DNA from: Rhodovarius crocodyli
GTDB taxonomy: Bacteria; Pseudomonadota; Alphaproteobacteria; Acetobacterales; Acetobacteraceae
DNA length: 64,000 nt
Assembly (NCBI RefSeq): GCF_004005855.1
Contig: NZ_SACL01000008.1
Location: 124,001-188,000, forward strand
Direction: 5' to 3'
Below the pieces are notes generated by a model that saw only the letters and a program-made list of their open reading frames with translations, was not told where the DNA came from and made no database searches. Made by a program: the position numbers and the translations under genes. Below, piece after piece: positions 1-8,079 of the stretch (its first letter is position 1; each line of letters begins with the position of its first letter).

Positions 1-1001
1 CCCGGAAGCCGCTGCAACAGGTCCATCCAATAGGTGACGGACAGCCCGCCATCGGGCCGGTCCAGATAGTTCCAGCTGGCCCAGGCACGCCCCCGGCGGG
101 GCATCAGCGTCTGATCCCGATGCAGCACGACACGGTTGGGCGAGGTGGGCAGCGCGGCCAGCAGCGCGGCCTCGCTGTCCGAGGGGTCCTCCAGCATGGC
201 CAGCGCCTGGGGGGCGTGGGTCGCGATCACCACCTCGTCATAGCGCTCGGTGGCGCCGCTGCTGTCGGTCACCAGCACGCCGTCCTCGTCGCGGCGGATG
301 GCCTCCGCGCCGCAGCCCCGGCGGATGGAATGCTCGAAGGATGCGGTCAGGCGCCGGACATATTCCCGGCTGCCGCCCGAGACGGTTCGCCACACCGGCC
401 GGTCGCGCAGCTTCAGCAGGCCGTGATTCTCGCAGAACCGGATGAAGGCGGTGGCCGGATAGGCGCCGACCTCGCCGGCCGGGGTCGACCAGATGGCCGC
501 CGCCATGGGCAGCAGGTGGTCCTGCACGAAGCCGGGGCCGAAGCCCTGGTTGGCCAGGTATTCATCCAGGCTGATCAGCTCGCTCTCCAACCCTGGCGCG
601 TCCAGCGGTGCCTGGCGATAGAAGCGCAGCACATCGCGCAGCATGCCCCAGAAGCGGGGGCTCAACAGGTTGCTGGGCTGCGCGAACAGGCCGCGCAGGT
701 CGGTGCCCGCATACTCGCGCCGGCCGCCGTCCAGCGACACCGCGAACGACATGTCCGACGCCTGGGTCGGCACGCCCAGGTGGCGGAACAGCGCGATCAG
801 GTTCGGATAGGTCGCCTCGTTGTAGACGATGAAGCCCATGTCGACCGGCACGCCCGCGGGGGTATCGACGGTGCGGCTGTGGCCGCCGGTCCGGTTCTCC
901 CGCTCATAGACCGTCACATCCATGGCATGGGACAGCAGCCAGGCGGCCGACATGCCAGAGATGCCGGTGCCCACCACCGCCACGCGCCGCTGCTTGCCCA
1001 T
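1..1001 (-). CDS. FAD-dependent NAD(P)/FAD-binding amine-oxidase-like protein (COG2907 type), C-terminus off window
   Basis: About 333 residues are visible; the C-terminal part lies beyond base 1. The N-terminus carries a Rossmann FAD-binding motif (VVGTGISGMSAAWLLS) followed by the ERENRTGGHSRT stretch typical of flavin amine oxidases and the COG2907 family. Start chosen at 1001 because GGAAGG lies five bases upstream; in-frame ATGs at 1022 and 1025 lack such a site. It is divergent from the RpoE-ChrR cluster, with a TGATCC box upstream on its own strand. In other alphaproteobacteria this flavoprotein accompanies CFA-like methyltransferases under RpoE/ChrR control and is thought to act on membrane fatty acids. 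That role is inferred here from family and context. Confidence 0.85.
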   Translation of the reverse strand, partial: MGKQRRVAVVGTGISGMSAAWLLSHAMDVTVYERENRTGGHSRTVDTPAGVPVDMGFIVYNEATYPNLIALFRHLGVPTQASDMSFAVSLDGGRREYAGTDLRGLFAQPSNLLSPRFWGMLRDVLRFYRQAPLDAPGLESELISLDEYLANQGFGPGFVQDHLLPMAAAIWSTPAGEVGAYPATAFIRFCENHGLLKLRDRPVWRTVSGGSREYVRRLTASFEHSIRRGCGAEAIRRDEDGVLVTDSSGATERYDEVVIATHAPQALAMLEDPSDSEAALLAALPTSPNRVVLHRDQTLMPRRGRAWASWNYLDRPDGGLSVTYWMDLLQRLP

Positions 1002-1029
1002 GCGAACCTTCCATGCCGTCATCATGTCC

Positions 1030-1058
1030 AGCAACGGGCGGCCTGCTGGTCTGGATCA
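1030..1058 (-). promoter_or_regulatory. Putative RpoE (ECF11-type) promoter for the flavoprotein gene
   Basis: TGATCC (minus strand, 1058-1053) equals the -35 element of Rhodobacter-type RpoE promoters. With an 18-19 base spacer the -10 region is TTGCTG, a weak match. It stands back to back with a second TGATCC, 13 bases away, that faces the sigma gene. Confidence 0.5.
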
Positions 1059-1071
1059 CCCGAACAAGCGG

Positions 1072-1101
1072 TGATCCGAATGCGGCCGCCGGCCGTTATG
1101 G
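1072..1101 (+). promoter_or_regulatory. Putative autoregulatory RpoE promoter for rpoE-chrR
   Basis: TGATCC at 1072-1077, then 18-19 bases and TTATGG at 1096-1101. The -35 is a perfect RpoE element; the -10 is a partial match to TAAGA. Use of this promoter would place the transcript start near 1107, making the ATGs at 1080, 1098 and 1107 unlikely starts. Confidence 0.55.
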
Positions 1102-1160
1102 GGGTGATGGTTGATCTGGCGACACGACATGAAGCCAAGCGGCGGTCGGATTCCCGCGGG

Positions 1161-1730
1161 GTGAGCGACACGCTGCCCCCCGAGGAAGCCGTGGCCCTGC
1201 TGTGCCGCGTCGCGGCCGAGGCCGATCGCGCGGCCTTCGCGACGCTGTTCGCGCATTTCGCGCCCCGGCTGAAGACCTATCTCATGCGCCTCGGCCTGCC
1301 CTCCGCGGGGGCCGAGGAGCTGGCGCAGGAGACGATGCTGACGGTCTGGCGCCAGGCCGCGCAGTTCGACCCGGCGAGCACCGGCGTCGCGGGCTGGATC
1401 TTCACCATCGCGCGCAACCGGCGCCTGGATGCCGCGCGGCGGGACCAGGTGCGCAGCCGCCTGCGGGACCATCTGGACCCGGCGCAGCTGGAAACCTCCG
1501 CCCCTCCGGTGGCCGATACGGCACTGGATGAGGCCGAGCGCGGCGCGCGGCTTCACCAGGCCCTGCGGCACCTTCCGGCGGACCAGCTGGAGGTGCTGCG
1601 GCTCTCCTTCTTTGACGAACGCCCGCACGCGGAGATCGAACGCGCGCTCGGCATTCCGCTCGGCACGGTCAAGTCACGGCTGCGCCTGGGCATGATGCGG
1701 CTGCGGAAGCTGCTGGATGACATGCAATGA
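1161..1730 (+). CDS. rpoE: RpoE-type ECF sigma factor (ECF11, ChrR-controlled)
   Basis: A 189-residue group IV sigma factor. The region 2 helix includes AEELAQETMLTVWRQAAQF and FTIARNRRLDAARR; the region 4 helix-turn-helix ends LGIPLGTVKSRLRLGMMRL. The adjacent zinc anti-sigma of ChrR type identifies it as the singlet-oxygen/photooxidative-stress sigma factor family. A GTG at 1161 is chosen because it gives the family length (about 180-190) and lies downstream of the putative RpoE promoter; the frame stays open to an ATG at 1107 (207 residues), which remains possible. Its stop overlaps the chrR start (ATGA), so the two are translationally coupled. It probably drives its own operon and the divergent flavoprotein gene. 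Confidence 0.9.
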   Translation: MSDTLPPEEAVALLCRVAAEADRAAFATLFAHFAPRLKTYLMRLGLPSAGAEELAQETMLTVWRQAAQFDPASTGVAGWIFTIARNRRLDAARRDQVRSRLRDHLDPAQLETSAPPVADTALDEAERGARLHQALRHLPADQLEVLRLSFFDERPHAEIERALGIPLGTVKSRLRLGMMRLRKLLDDMQ

Positions 1731-2344
1731 CCGGTAACCATCCCTCCGACGCCACCTTGCTGGCCTATGCCGCGGGCAGCCTTCCCCTGGCCCATGCCAT
1801 GGTGGTGCGCACCCATCTGGCCCTGTGCCCCGATTGCCGGGAGGCCGCGCGCCTCGGCGTCTCGCTGGGCGGCGCCCTGCTGGAGGATGCCCCGCCCGCT
1901 GATCTGGCCGGCGATGCGCTGGAACGCACCCTGGCCCGGCTCGATGAGCAGGAACCGCTGGCCCCGGCGCAGCGCGTGCCCTCCACCATCGAGGAACTGG
2001 CGACCGGGCGCTGGATCTGGCTCGGCCCCGGCATCCGGTTGATGCCGCTGATCCGGCGCGGGGCGGACGGCGCCCGGCTGGACCTGATCCGCGTGAAGCC
2101 CGGCGCCTGCCTGCCCGGCCATGGCCATACGGGCATGGAGCTGGCCTGCGTGCTGAAGGGTGCCTTCCAGGACGAGACCGGCGAATACCGCGCGGGCGAC
2201 TTCGCCGAGGGCGACGAGGCGCTGGACCACTGCCCCGTGGCGCTGCCGGTGGACGGGGAATGCGTGTGCCTGATCTCCACCAGCGGCCGGCTGCGCGCGC
2301 ATAGCTGGCTCGCCCGGCTGATCCAGCCGATCTTCGATGTCTGA
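1727..2344 (+). CDS. chrR: ChrR-type zinc anti-sigma factor with cupin domain
   Basis: A 205-residue protein. The N-terminal anti-sigma domain carries the zinc ligands in the ChrR spacing: His5, His30, Cys34 and Cys37 (THLALCPDC). The C-terminal half is a cupin (PGHGHTGMELACVLKGAF), the part needed in Rhodobacter ChrR to respond to singlet oxygen. It would hold the upstream sigma factor inactive until photooxidative stress. The gene overlaps rpoE by four bases and the following esterase by eight. All visible metal ligands are present, so it should be functional. Confidence 0.92.
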   Translation: MTGNHPSDATLLAYAAGSLPLAHAMVVRTHLALCPDCREAARLGVSLGGALLEDAPPADLAGDALERTLARLDEQEPLAPAQRVPSTIEELATGRWIWLGPGIRLMPLIRRGADGARLDLIRVKPGACLPGHGHTGMELACVLKGAFQDETGEYRAGDFAEGDEALDHCPVALPVDGECVCLISTSGRLRAHSWLARLIQPIFDV

Positions 2345-3194
2345 ACCCATGCGCCGGCCGCTGCTCGCCAGCCTGGGGGCGTTGCTCGCCTCGGCCTGCT
2401 CGCCCGTCACGCTGCTGAACGCGGTGGCGCCGAGCGCCGGCGTGCGGGTGGCCAAGGACATCGCCTATGGCCCGCTGCCGCGCCACAGGCTGGACGTCTA
2501 CGCGCCCATGGATGCACGCGGGGCGCCTGTGGTGGTGTTCTACTACGGTGGCGGCTGGGAGGCGGGCGACCGCGCCATGTACCACTTCCTCGGCGCCGCC
2601 ATGGCCGCCGAGGGCATGGTCTGCGTCATCCCCGATTACCGGCTGTTCCCGGAAGTGCGCTTCCCGACCTTCATCGAGGACGGCGCGACCGCCCTGGCCT
2701 GGGCGAAGCGCGAGGCCACGGCCCAGGGCGGCGATCCGGCCCGGCTGTTCGTCATGGGCCATTCGGCGGGCGCGCATATCGCGGCCATGCTGGCGGTGAA
2801 CCCGCGCTATCTGGCGCCGCGGGGCCTGTCGCAGCGCGACCTGCGGGGCTTCGTCGGGCTCGCGGGCCCTTATGACTTCCTGCCGCTGACCAGCCAGCGC
2901 CTGCGTGAGATCTTCGGCCCCGAGCAAGGCTGGCCCGCCACCCAGCCGATCAACCTCGTCACCGCCGAGGCGCCGCCCGCCTTCCTGGCCACCGGCGACC
3001 GCGACACCACCGTCTATCCGCGCAACACCGAGAACCTGGCCGCGCGGCTGCGCGCTGCGGGCGTTCCGGTGGAGACCCGGACCTATGAGGCCATCGGCCA
3101 TGTCCAGATCATGGGCGCCATGGCCGGCCCGCTGCGCTTCCTGTGCCCGGTGCGGGAGGACGTGCTGCGCTTCATCCGGGGCCGCAGCGCATGA
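2337..3194 (+). CDS. Alpha/beta-hydrolase esterase, probable lipoprotein
   Basis: A 285-residue serine hydrolase of the esterase/lipase (COG0657) group. The N-terminus is a lipoprotein-like signal with a lipobox ending at Cys21 (LLASAC). The oxyanion loop is YYGGGW (69-74), the nucleophile Ser143 sits in GHSAG, the acid is Asp221 or Asp223 (TGDRD), and the base is His255. It starts eight bases inside chrR and ends in an ATGA overlap with the next gene, so it belongs to the RpoE operon. A role in turnover of oxidised or modified lipids fits the context but is inference. A second in-frame ATG at 2349 is possible. Confidence 0.85.
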   Translation: MSEPMRRPLLASLGALLASACSPVTLLNAVAPSAGVRVAKDIAYGPLPRHRLDVYAPMDARGAPVVVFYYGGGWEAGDRAMYHFLGAAMAAEGMVCVIPDYRLFPEVRFPTFIEDGATALAWAKREATAQGGDPARLFVMGHSAGAHIAAMLAVNPRYLAPRGLSQRDLRGFVGLAGPYDFLPLTSQRLREIFGPEQGWPATQPINLVTAEAPPAFLATGDRDTTVYPRNTENLAARLRAAGVPVETRTYEAIGHVQIMGAMAGPLRFLCPVREDVLRFIRGRSA

Positions 3195-3973
3195 TCGGCC
3201 CGCTGCTCGCCGGCTGGGCCGCGCTCTCGCTGGTGATGGCGCTGGCCTGGCAGGTGCAGCGGCGGCTGGGCAATGCCGGCTGGGTCGATGCCTTCTGGAC
3301 CTTCGGGCTGGGCGGCACGGGCACAGCCCTGGCCCTGCTGGCCGGGAATGGCGCGCGGCGCTTCCTGGTGGCGGGGCTGATCGCCGCCTGGGCCCTGCGC
3401 CTGGGCCTGCACATCGCGGCCCGCACCCGGGGCGCGCCGGAGGACAGCCGCTATGCCGGCTTCCGCCAGGAATGGGGCAGCGATTTCCAACGCCGCATGT
3501 TCAGCTTTCTGCAGATCCAGGCGGCAGCGGGCGCGCCGCTGCTGGTGCCGATGCTGGTGGCAGCGCGCAACCCGCATCCGCTGGGCTGGCCCGACGCCCT
3601 GGCGCTGATCCTCGCCGCCCTGGCCGTGGCGGGAGAGGCCTTGGCCGACCGCCAGCTCCAGGCCTTCCGCACCGACCCCGCCAACAAGGGCCGCGTCTGC
3701 GATGCCGGGCTATGGGGCTGGTCGCGCCATCCAAACTATTTCTTCGAGTGGCTGCACTGGTTCGCCTATCCGTTGTTCGCGCTGGGCGGCGGGCTCGCCT
3801 GGCTCGCCTTCATCGGGCCGGCCTTCATGTATGTGCTGCTCGTCCATGTCTCGGGCATTCCGCCGCTGGAGGCGCAGATGCTGCGCAGCCGGGGTGATGC
3901 CTATCGCGCCTATCGGCGCCGCGTCAGCGCCTTCTTCCCCTTTCCCTGGCCCATGCCCCGGAGGGCACCATGA
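3191..3973 (+). CDS. DUF1295 family membrane protein (steroid 5-alpha-reductase-like fold)
   Basis: A 260-residue polytopic membrane protein. The conserved C-terminal block GLWGWSRHPNYFFEWLHWF is the DUF1295 hallmark, shared with steroid 5-alpha-reductases and isoprenylcysteine methyltransferases. Several hydrophobic segments precede it. The start overlaps the preceding stop (ATGA), and its own end overlaps the next gene (ATGA). DUF1295 genes commonly sit beside CFA-synthase-like genes, so reduction or another modification of membrane acyl chains is likely; the reaction has not been read from sequence. Confidence 0.85.
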   Translation: MIGPLLAGWAALSLVMALAWQVQRRLGNAGWVDAFWTFGLGGTGTALALLAGNGARRFLVAGLIAAWALRLGLHIAARTRGAPEDSRYAGFRQEWGSDFQRRMFSFLQIQAAAGAPLLVPMLVAARNPHPLGWPDALALILAALAVAGEALADRQLQAFRTDPANKGRVCDAGLWGWSRHPNYFFEWLHWFAYPLFALGGGLAWLAFIGPAFMYVLLVHVSGIPPLEAQMLRSRGDAYRAYRRRVSAFFPFPWPMPRRAP

Positions 3974-4998
3974 ACCTCATCGCCGCCGCCACCCAGGCCG
4001 TGGAACGCGTGCCCCTGCCGGACAGCCTGACCCGCGCCGGCATTTCCTTCCTGGTGAACCGCACCGCGCGCAAGCTGCGCGACGGGGCCGCCAGCGCGGA
4101 ACTCGCCTTCGCCGAGGCGATGCGCGAACACCCGATCGCCCTGTTCCCCGAGGACGCCAACGCCCAGCATTACGAACTGCCGCCCGAATTCTTCGGCCTG
4201 ATGCTGGGTCCGCAGCGCAAATACTCCTGCTGCCTGTACCCGACCGCCACCACCACGCTGGCCGCGGCCGAGCAGCTGGCCCTGGCGGAAACCGCCATCC
4301 ATGCCGATTTGCGCAACGGCCATCGCATCCTGGAACTCGGCTGCGGCTGGGGTTCGCTCAGCCTGTGGATGGCGGAACGCTTTCCGCTGTCGCGCATCAC
4401 GGCGGTGTCGAACTCGGCGCCGCAGCGGGCATATATCGAGGCCCAGGCGGCCGCGCGCGGGCTGACCAACCTGACCGTGATCACCGCCGACATGAACGAC
4501 TTCGCCACCACGGACCGCTTCGACCGCGTGGTGTCGGTGGAGATGTTCGAGCACATGTCGAACTGGCCCGGCCTGCTGGCGCGCATCCATGGCTGGCTGG
4601 CGGATGACGGCCGGCTGTTCCTGCATGTGTTCAGCCATCACTCCGTGCCCTACCGCTTCGAGACCGGCGACAAGGCCGACTGGATCGCCCAGCACTTCTT
4701 CACGGGCGGCATCATGCCCAGCCACAACCTGATCCGGCATCTCGATGCGCCCTTCGTGCTGGAGGCCGACTGGCGCTGGTCCGGCACGCATTACGAGCGC
4801 ACGGCGCTGGACTGGCTGGCGCTGTACGACGCCAATGCCGAGGCGATCGAACAGGTGCTGCGCGAGACCTACGGTGCCGATTGGGCCCTGTGGCGGCGGC
4901 GCTGGCGGCTGTTCCTGCTGGCGACGGCAGGCCTGTTCGGCGCGGCGGAGGGCCAGGAATGGGGCGTCAGCCACTACCGGCTGCGACGCACCGGCTGA
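3970..4998 (+). CDS. cfa: Cyclopropane-fatty-acid-synthase-like SAM methyltransferase
   Basis: A 342-residue protein, shorter than E. coli Cfa (382). It has the family block QHYELPPEFFGLMLG followed by KYSCCLYP (66-91), then SAM motif I LELGCGWGSL (121-130). It would transfer a methyl group from SAM to unsaturated acyl chains of membrane phospholipids. It is last in the RpoE-ChrR operon. Related alphaproteobacterial enzymes near RpoE/ChrR make methylated fatty acids that lead to furan fatty acids instead of simple cyclopropanes; which product is made here cannot be told from sequence. Confidence 0.88.
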   Translation: MNLIAAATQAVERVPLPDSLTRAGISFLVNRTARKLRDGAASAELAFAEAMREHPIALFPEDANAQHYELPPEFFGLMLGPQRKYSCCLYPTATTTLAAAEQLALAETAIHADLRNGHRILELGCGWGSLSLWMAERFPLSRITAVSNSAPQRAYIEAQAAARGLTNLTVITADMNDFATTDRFDRVVSVEMFEHMSNWPGLLARIHGWLADDGRLFLHVFSHHSVPYRFETGDKADWIAQHFFTGGIMPSHNLIRHLDAPFVLEADWRWSGTHYERTALDWLALYDANAEAIEQVLRETYGADWALWRRRWRLFLLATAGLFGAAEGQEWGVSHYRLRRTG

Positions 4999-5004
4999 AC
5001 GCCG

Positions 5005-5021
5005 CCCGCCTGCCCGGCGGG
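5005..5021 (+). terminator. Hairpin after the lipid operon
   Basis: CCCGCC / GGCGGG six-base stem with a five-base loop just past the cfa stop; no T-run follows, so it is a weak terminator candidate. Confidence 0.35.
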
Positions 5022-5059
5022 GGCGTGCGGGGCGCCGTGGCGGGTGCTAGTCAACACCC

Positions 5060-5947
5060 ATGCACGGCCTCACCCTTCGCCAGATCCGGGCCTTTCTCGT
5101 CACCGTCGAGCTCGGCAGCATCGCTGCCGCCGCCCGCAACCTGGGCCTGACCCAGCCGGCCGTGGGCCAGCAGCTGCGGGAGCTTGAGGCCCAGCTGCGC
5201 GTGCGCCTGTTCGAGAAGATCGGCACGCGGCTGCAACCCACCCCCGCCGGCCAGGCCCTGCTGGAGCCCGCGCGCGAGGTGGCGGCCAGCATCACCCGGC
5301 TGCAGGAAACCGGCGCCCGTTTCCGCGCGGGCGATACGGGGCACATCCGCCTGGGCACCGGCGCCACCGCCTGCATCTACTTCCTGCCGGAGCGCCTACG
5401 CCGCGTGCGGCAGGCCATGCCGGGGGTTGAGATCGCCGTCAGCACCGGCAACACCGCGCCCATGTTGCAGGCGCTGATGGAAGGCAGCCTGGACGTGGCC
5501 GTGGTGACCGCCATGCCGCAGGACGTGCCCACCAGCCTGGTGGCGGAGCTTCTGTTCCACGACCCGCTGATGGCCCTGCTGCCTCGCGGCCTGGCGGGCG
5601 CCATGCCCGATGCCCTGCGTGCCGAGGAACTGCTGGCCCACCCGCTGCTGCTGCATGTGCGCGGCAGCGTCACGCGCAGCCTGGTGGACCGCTGGTTCCT
5701 GGAGAACGGCCACGGCGCCACCCCTGCGATGGAATTCGACAGCATCGCCGCGATCCGGGAGCTGGTGGCGGCCGGCCTCGGCTGCGCCATCGTGCCAGGG
5801 CTGGCCGCGCGGGTCGCGCACCCGGATCTGGTCGCCCGCCCCCTGGCACCCGCGCTGAACCGCCCCATCAGCTTGGTGCTGCGCGGCAACCAGGTGCCGG
5901 ATGCGGCACTGCGGCTGCTGCTGGCAGAGCTTCGCGCGCCCGCCTAG
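5060..5947 (+). CDS. LysR-family transcriptional regulator
   Basis: A 295-residue LysR regulator. The N-terminal winged helix-turn-helix (LTLRQIRAFLVTVELGSIAA to about residue 65) contains AAARNLGLTQPAVGQQLREL; the rest is the periplasmic-binding-like co-inducer domain. No divergent target gene is next to it: the cfa gene upstream runs the same way and a MocR-type gene lies downstream in convergent orientation. Its stop overlaps the MocR stop in a single CTAG at 5944-5947. Target and inducer are unknown. Confidence 0.88.
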   Translation: MHGLTLRQIRAFLVTVELGSIAAAARNLGLTQPAVGQQLRELEAQLRVRLFEKIGTRLQPTPAGQALLEPAREVAASITRLQETGARFRAGDTGHIRLGTGATACIYFLPERLRRVRQAMPGVEIAVSTGNTAPMLQALMEGSLDVAVVTAMPQDVPTSLVAELLFHDPLMALLPRGLAGAMPDALRAEELLAHPLLLHVRGSVTRSLVDRWFLENGHGATPAMEFDSIAAIRELVAAGLGCAIVPGLAARVAHPDLVARPLAPALNRPISLVLRGNQVPDAALRLLLAELRAPA

Positions 5948-7365
5948 CGGAAGCCGGCGAGACAATCGCCCAGCAGCGCCACGCCCTGCCCGATCGCCCC
6001 GACATCAAGGCCGGCATAGCCCAGCACCAGGCCGGCGAGCCCAGCCCCCGTGCCACCCGCATGCAGCGGCGCGATGGGATACAGGCCGAGCCCCATCGAC
6101 CGCGCATGCCCGGTGAAGGCGGCCTCACGCTCCGCCGGCACGTCGTTCAGCCAGGCCACCACATGCAGGCCGGCATCGGCGCCCGCCACCGTCACCTGTG
6201 CGCCGAGCCCCGCCAGCGCCTCCAGCAGGGCCGCGCGCCTTTCGCCGTTGCGGCGCCGGGCGCGCTGGACATGGCGCTCATAGGCGCCGCTCTCGATCAG
6301 CGCGGCCAGGGCCTCCTGTTCCAGCAGCGGCGCGTGGCGGTCCGTCAGCCGCTTGGCCTGGACGAAGGCATGGGCCAGCGCGGGCGGCACCACCAGATAA
6401 CCGAGCCTGAGCGTGGGCGAGAGCGTCTTGGACACCGTGCCGAGGTAGATAACCCGCTCCCCGTCATCGAGCGCCCTGAGCGGCGGCACCGGGGCGATGT
6501 CGTAGCGGTACTCGCTGTCGTAGTCGTCCTCGATCACATGGGCGCCGTGGCGCGCCGCCCAGGCGAGGAGTTCGCGCCTGCGGGCGGCGGACATCACGCA
6601 GCCCAGCGGAAACTGATGCGAGGGCGTGGCATAGGCCAGCCGGGCCGGCGGCAGCCCCTCGGTCGCCATGCCCTCGCGGTCGACCGGCGCGGGGTGCAGC
6701 GCCGCCCCCGCCGCCAGGAAGGCCTGGCGGGCCTGCTGATATCCAGGCTCCTCCATCACCGCGCGGTCGTCGGGGTCGAGCAGCAGCCGCGCGCAGAGGT
6801 CGAGCCCCTGCTGGGAGCCGTTGACGATGATGATCTGCGATGCGTCGCAGCGCAGCCCGCGCGCCCGCCACAGATAGCCCTGCAGGGCATGCCGCAATGC
6901 CTCGCTGCCCGCCGGGTCGCCATAGCGCAGCCGGGGCCGGCGACGCAGCAGCGCGGCCCCCACCGCCTTGCGCCAGGCCGGCAGCGGAAAGTCATCGGCG
7001 CTGAGGTCCCCATAGCGGAAATCCGCGACCAGTCGGGCATCATGCCTGAGCGGGGCGGGAAAACCCGAGACGCGCCGCCCATAGGCCGAGAGCATGACGG
7101 GCGCGGCCGTCCGGCGTGGTTCCGATGCCGCGGCCAGGCGGCCCAGCCCTTCCGCCACGCGCGCGCGGGCGCCCGGCCGCCCGATCAGGTAGCCCTCAGC
7201 CAGCAATTGCTCATAGGCGGCGGTGACAGTGGTGCGCGACACGCCCCACTCCAACGCGAGGGACCGGCTGGACGGCACGCGCTCCCCGGCCTGGAGGCTG
7301 CCGCGCGCGATCTGCGCCTTGATGGCCTCGCAGATCCGGCGCGTGAGGGTGTCTTCCGCAGCCAT
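5944..7365 (-). CDS. MocR/PdxR-type regulator: GntR winged helix fused to aminotransferase domain
   Basis: A 473-residue protein. Residues about 5-70 form a GntR winged helix (VPSSRSLALEWGVSRTTVTA). Residues about 115-470 are a fold-type I aminotransferase domain with the PLP lysine at Lys313 (GTVSKTLSPTLRLGYL) and the EDDYDSEYRY block. Start at 7365 is chosen for an upstream AGAAGG; the frame extends to 7443 without support. It faces the paiB-like gene across 89 bases holding an inverted repeat. MocR proteins usually control a divergent neighbour in response to PLP or an amino compound, so the PaiB-LysE pair is the likely target. Confidence 0.9.
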   Translation of the reverse strand: MAAEDTLTRRICEAIKAQIARGSLQAGERVPSSRSLALEWGVSRTTVTAAYEQLLAEGYLIGRPGARARVAEGLGRLAAASEPRRTAAPVMLSAYGRRVSGFPAPLRHDARLVADFRYGDLSADDFPLPAWRKAVGAALLRRRPRLRYGDPAGSEALRHALQGYLWRARGLRCDASQIIIVNGSQQGLDLCARLLLDPDDRAVMEEPGYQQARQAFLAAGAALHPAPVDREGMATEGLPPARLAYATPSHQFPLGCVMSAARRRELLAWAARHGAHVIEDDYDSEYRYDIAPVPPLRALDDGERVIYLGTVSKTLSPTLRLGYLVVPPALAHAFVQAKRLTDRHAPLLEQEALAALIESGAYERHVQRARRRNGERRAALLEALAGLGAQVTVAGADAGLHVVAWLNDVPAEREAAFTGHARSMGLGLYPIAPLHAGGTGAGLAGLVLGYAGLDVGAIGQGVALLGDCLAGFR

Positions 7366-7391
7366 GCCGACTGGCCTTCTCAATTTGGTCG

Positions 7392-7419
7392 AAACTGGCC
7401 GTTCAGCCCGGTCCAGTTT
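7392..7419. promoter_or_regulatory. Inverted repeat between the MocR gene and its divergent neighbour
   Basis: AAACTGG (7392-7398) and CCAGTTT (7413-7419) form a perfect seven-base dyad with a 14-base centre, placed symmetrically between the two divergent starts. A plausible MocR operator. Confidence 0.5.
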
Positions 7420-7454
7420 GCCGCCACTATGACGGCCGGACAAGGAGCCACGCC

Positions 7455-8075
7455 ATGTACCTGCCGCCCGCCTTCCGCGAGGATGACCACGCCGTGCTGC
7501 ACGAGGCGATGCGTGAGGCCCGCCTGGCGAACCTGGTGACCATGACGCCCGAAGGGCTGGTCGCCACCCCCCTGCCCCTGTTCCTGGCGGCCGAGGAGGG
7601 CCCGCACGGCACGCTTTATGGCCATGTCGCGCGCGCCAACCCGCAATGGAAGCTGCCGCCCCAGGGCGAGGCGCTGGCGCTGTTCACCGGCCCGCACGGC
7701 TATGTCAGCCCCAGCTGGTATCCATCCAAGGCCGAGCATCACAAGGTGGTCCCCACCTGGAACTATGTCGCTGTCCATGCCTATGGGCCGGTGGAGCTCT
7801 TCGAGGACGCCGACCGGCTTCTCTCGGTGGTCTCGCGCCTGACCGCGCTGCATGAGGGGCCGCGCGCGCAGCCCTGGTCCGTCTCGGACGCGCCGGCCGA
7901 TTTCATCCGCGCCCAGCTGCGCGGCATCATCGGCCTGCGCCTGCCGATCACCCGGCTGGAGGGCAAGCGCAAGCTGAGCCAGAACCGCAGCGAGGCGGAC
8001 CGGGCCGGCGTCGCCGCTGGGCTGGCGGCCAGCGAGAACCCGGACGACCAGGCGGTCGCCCGGCTGATGGGCTGA
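7455..8075 (+). CDS. PaiB-like FMN-binding protein
   Basis: A 206-residue protein of the PaiB family (FMN-binding split-barrel). Family blocks are all present: YLPPAFREDDHAVLHEAM at the start, HVARANPQW, and YVSPSWYP...VVPTWNYVAVHAYG in the middle. B. subtilis PaiB was described as a negative regulator, but many homologues are probably flavin enzymes. It stands between the divergent MocR gene and a LysE-type exporter, four bases from the latter, a combination suggesting response to and export of an amino acid or amine. Confidence 0.88.
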   Translation: MYLPPAFREDDHAVLHEAMREARLANLVTMTPEGLVATPLPLFLAAEEGPHGTLYGHVARANPQWKLPPQGEALALFTGPHGYVSPSWYPSKAEHHKVVPTWNYVAVHAYGPVELFEDADRLLSVVSRLTALHEGPRAQPWSVSDAPADFIRAQLRGIIGLRLPITRLEGKRKLSQNRSEADRAGVAAGLAASENPDDQAVARLMG

Positions 8076-8079
8076 GACC

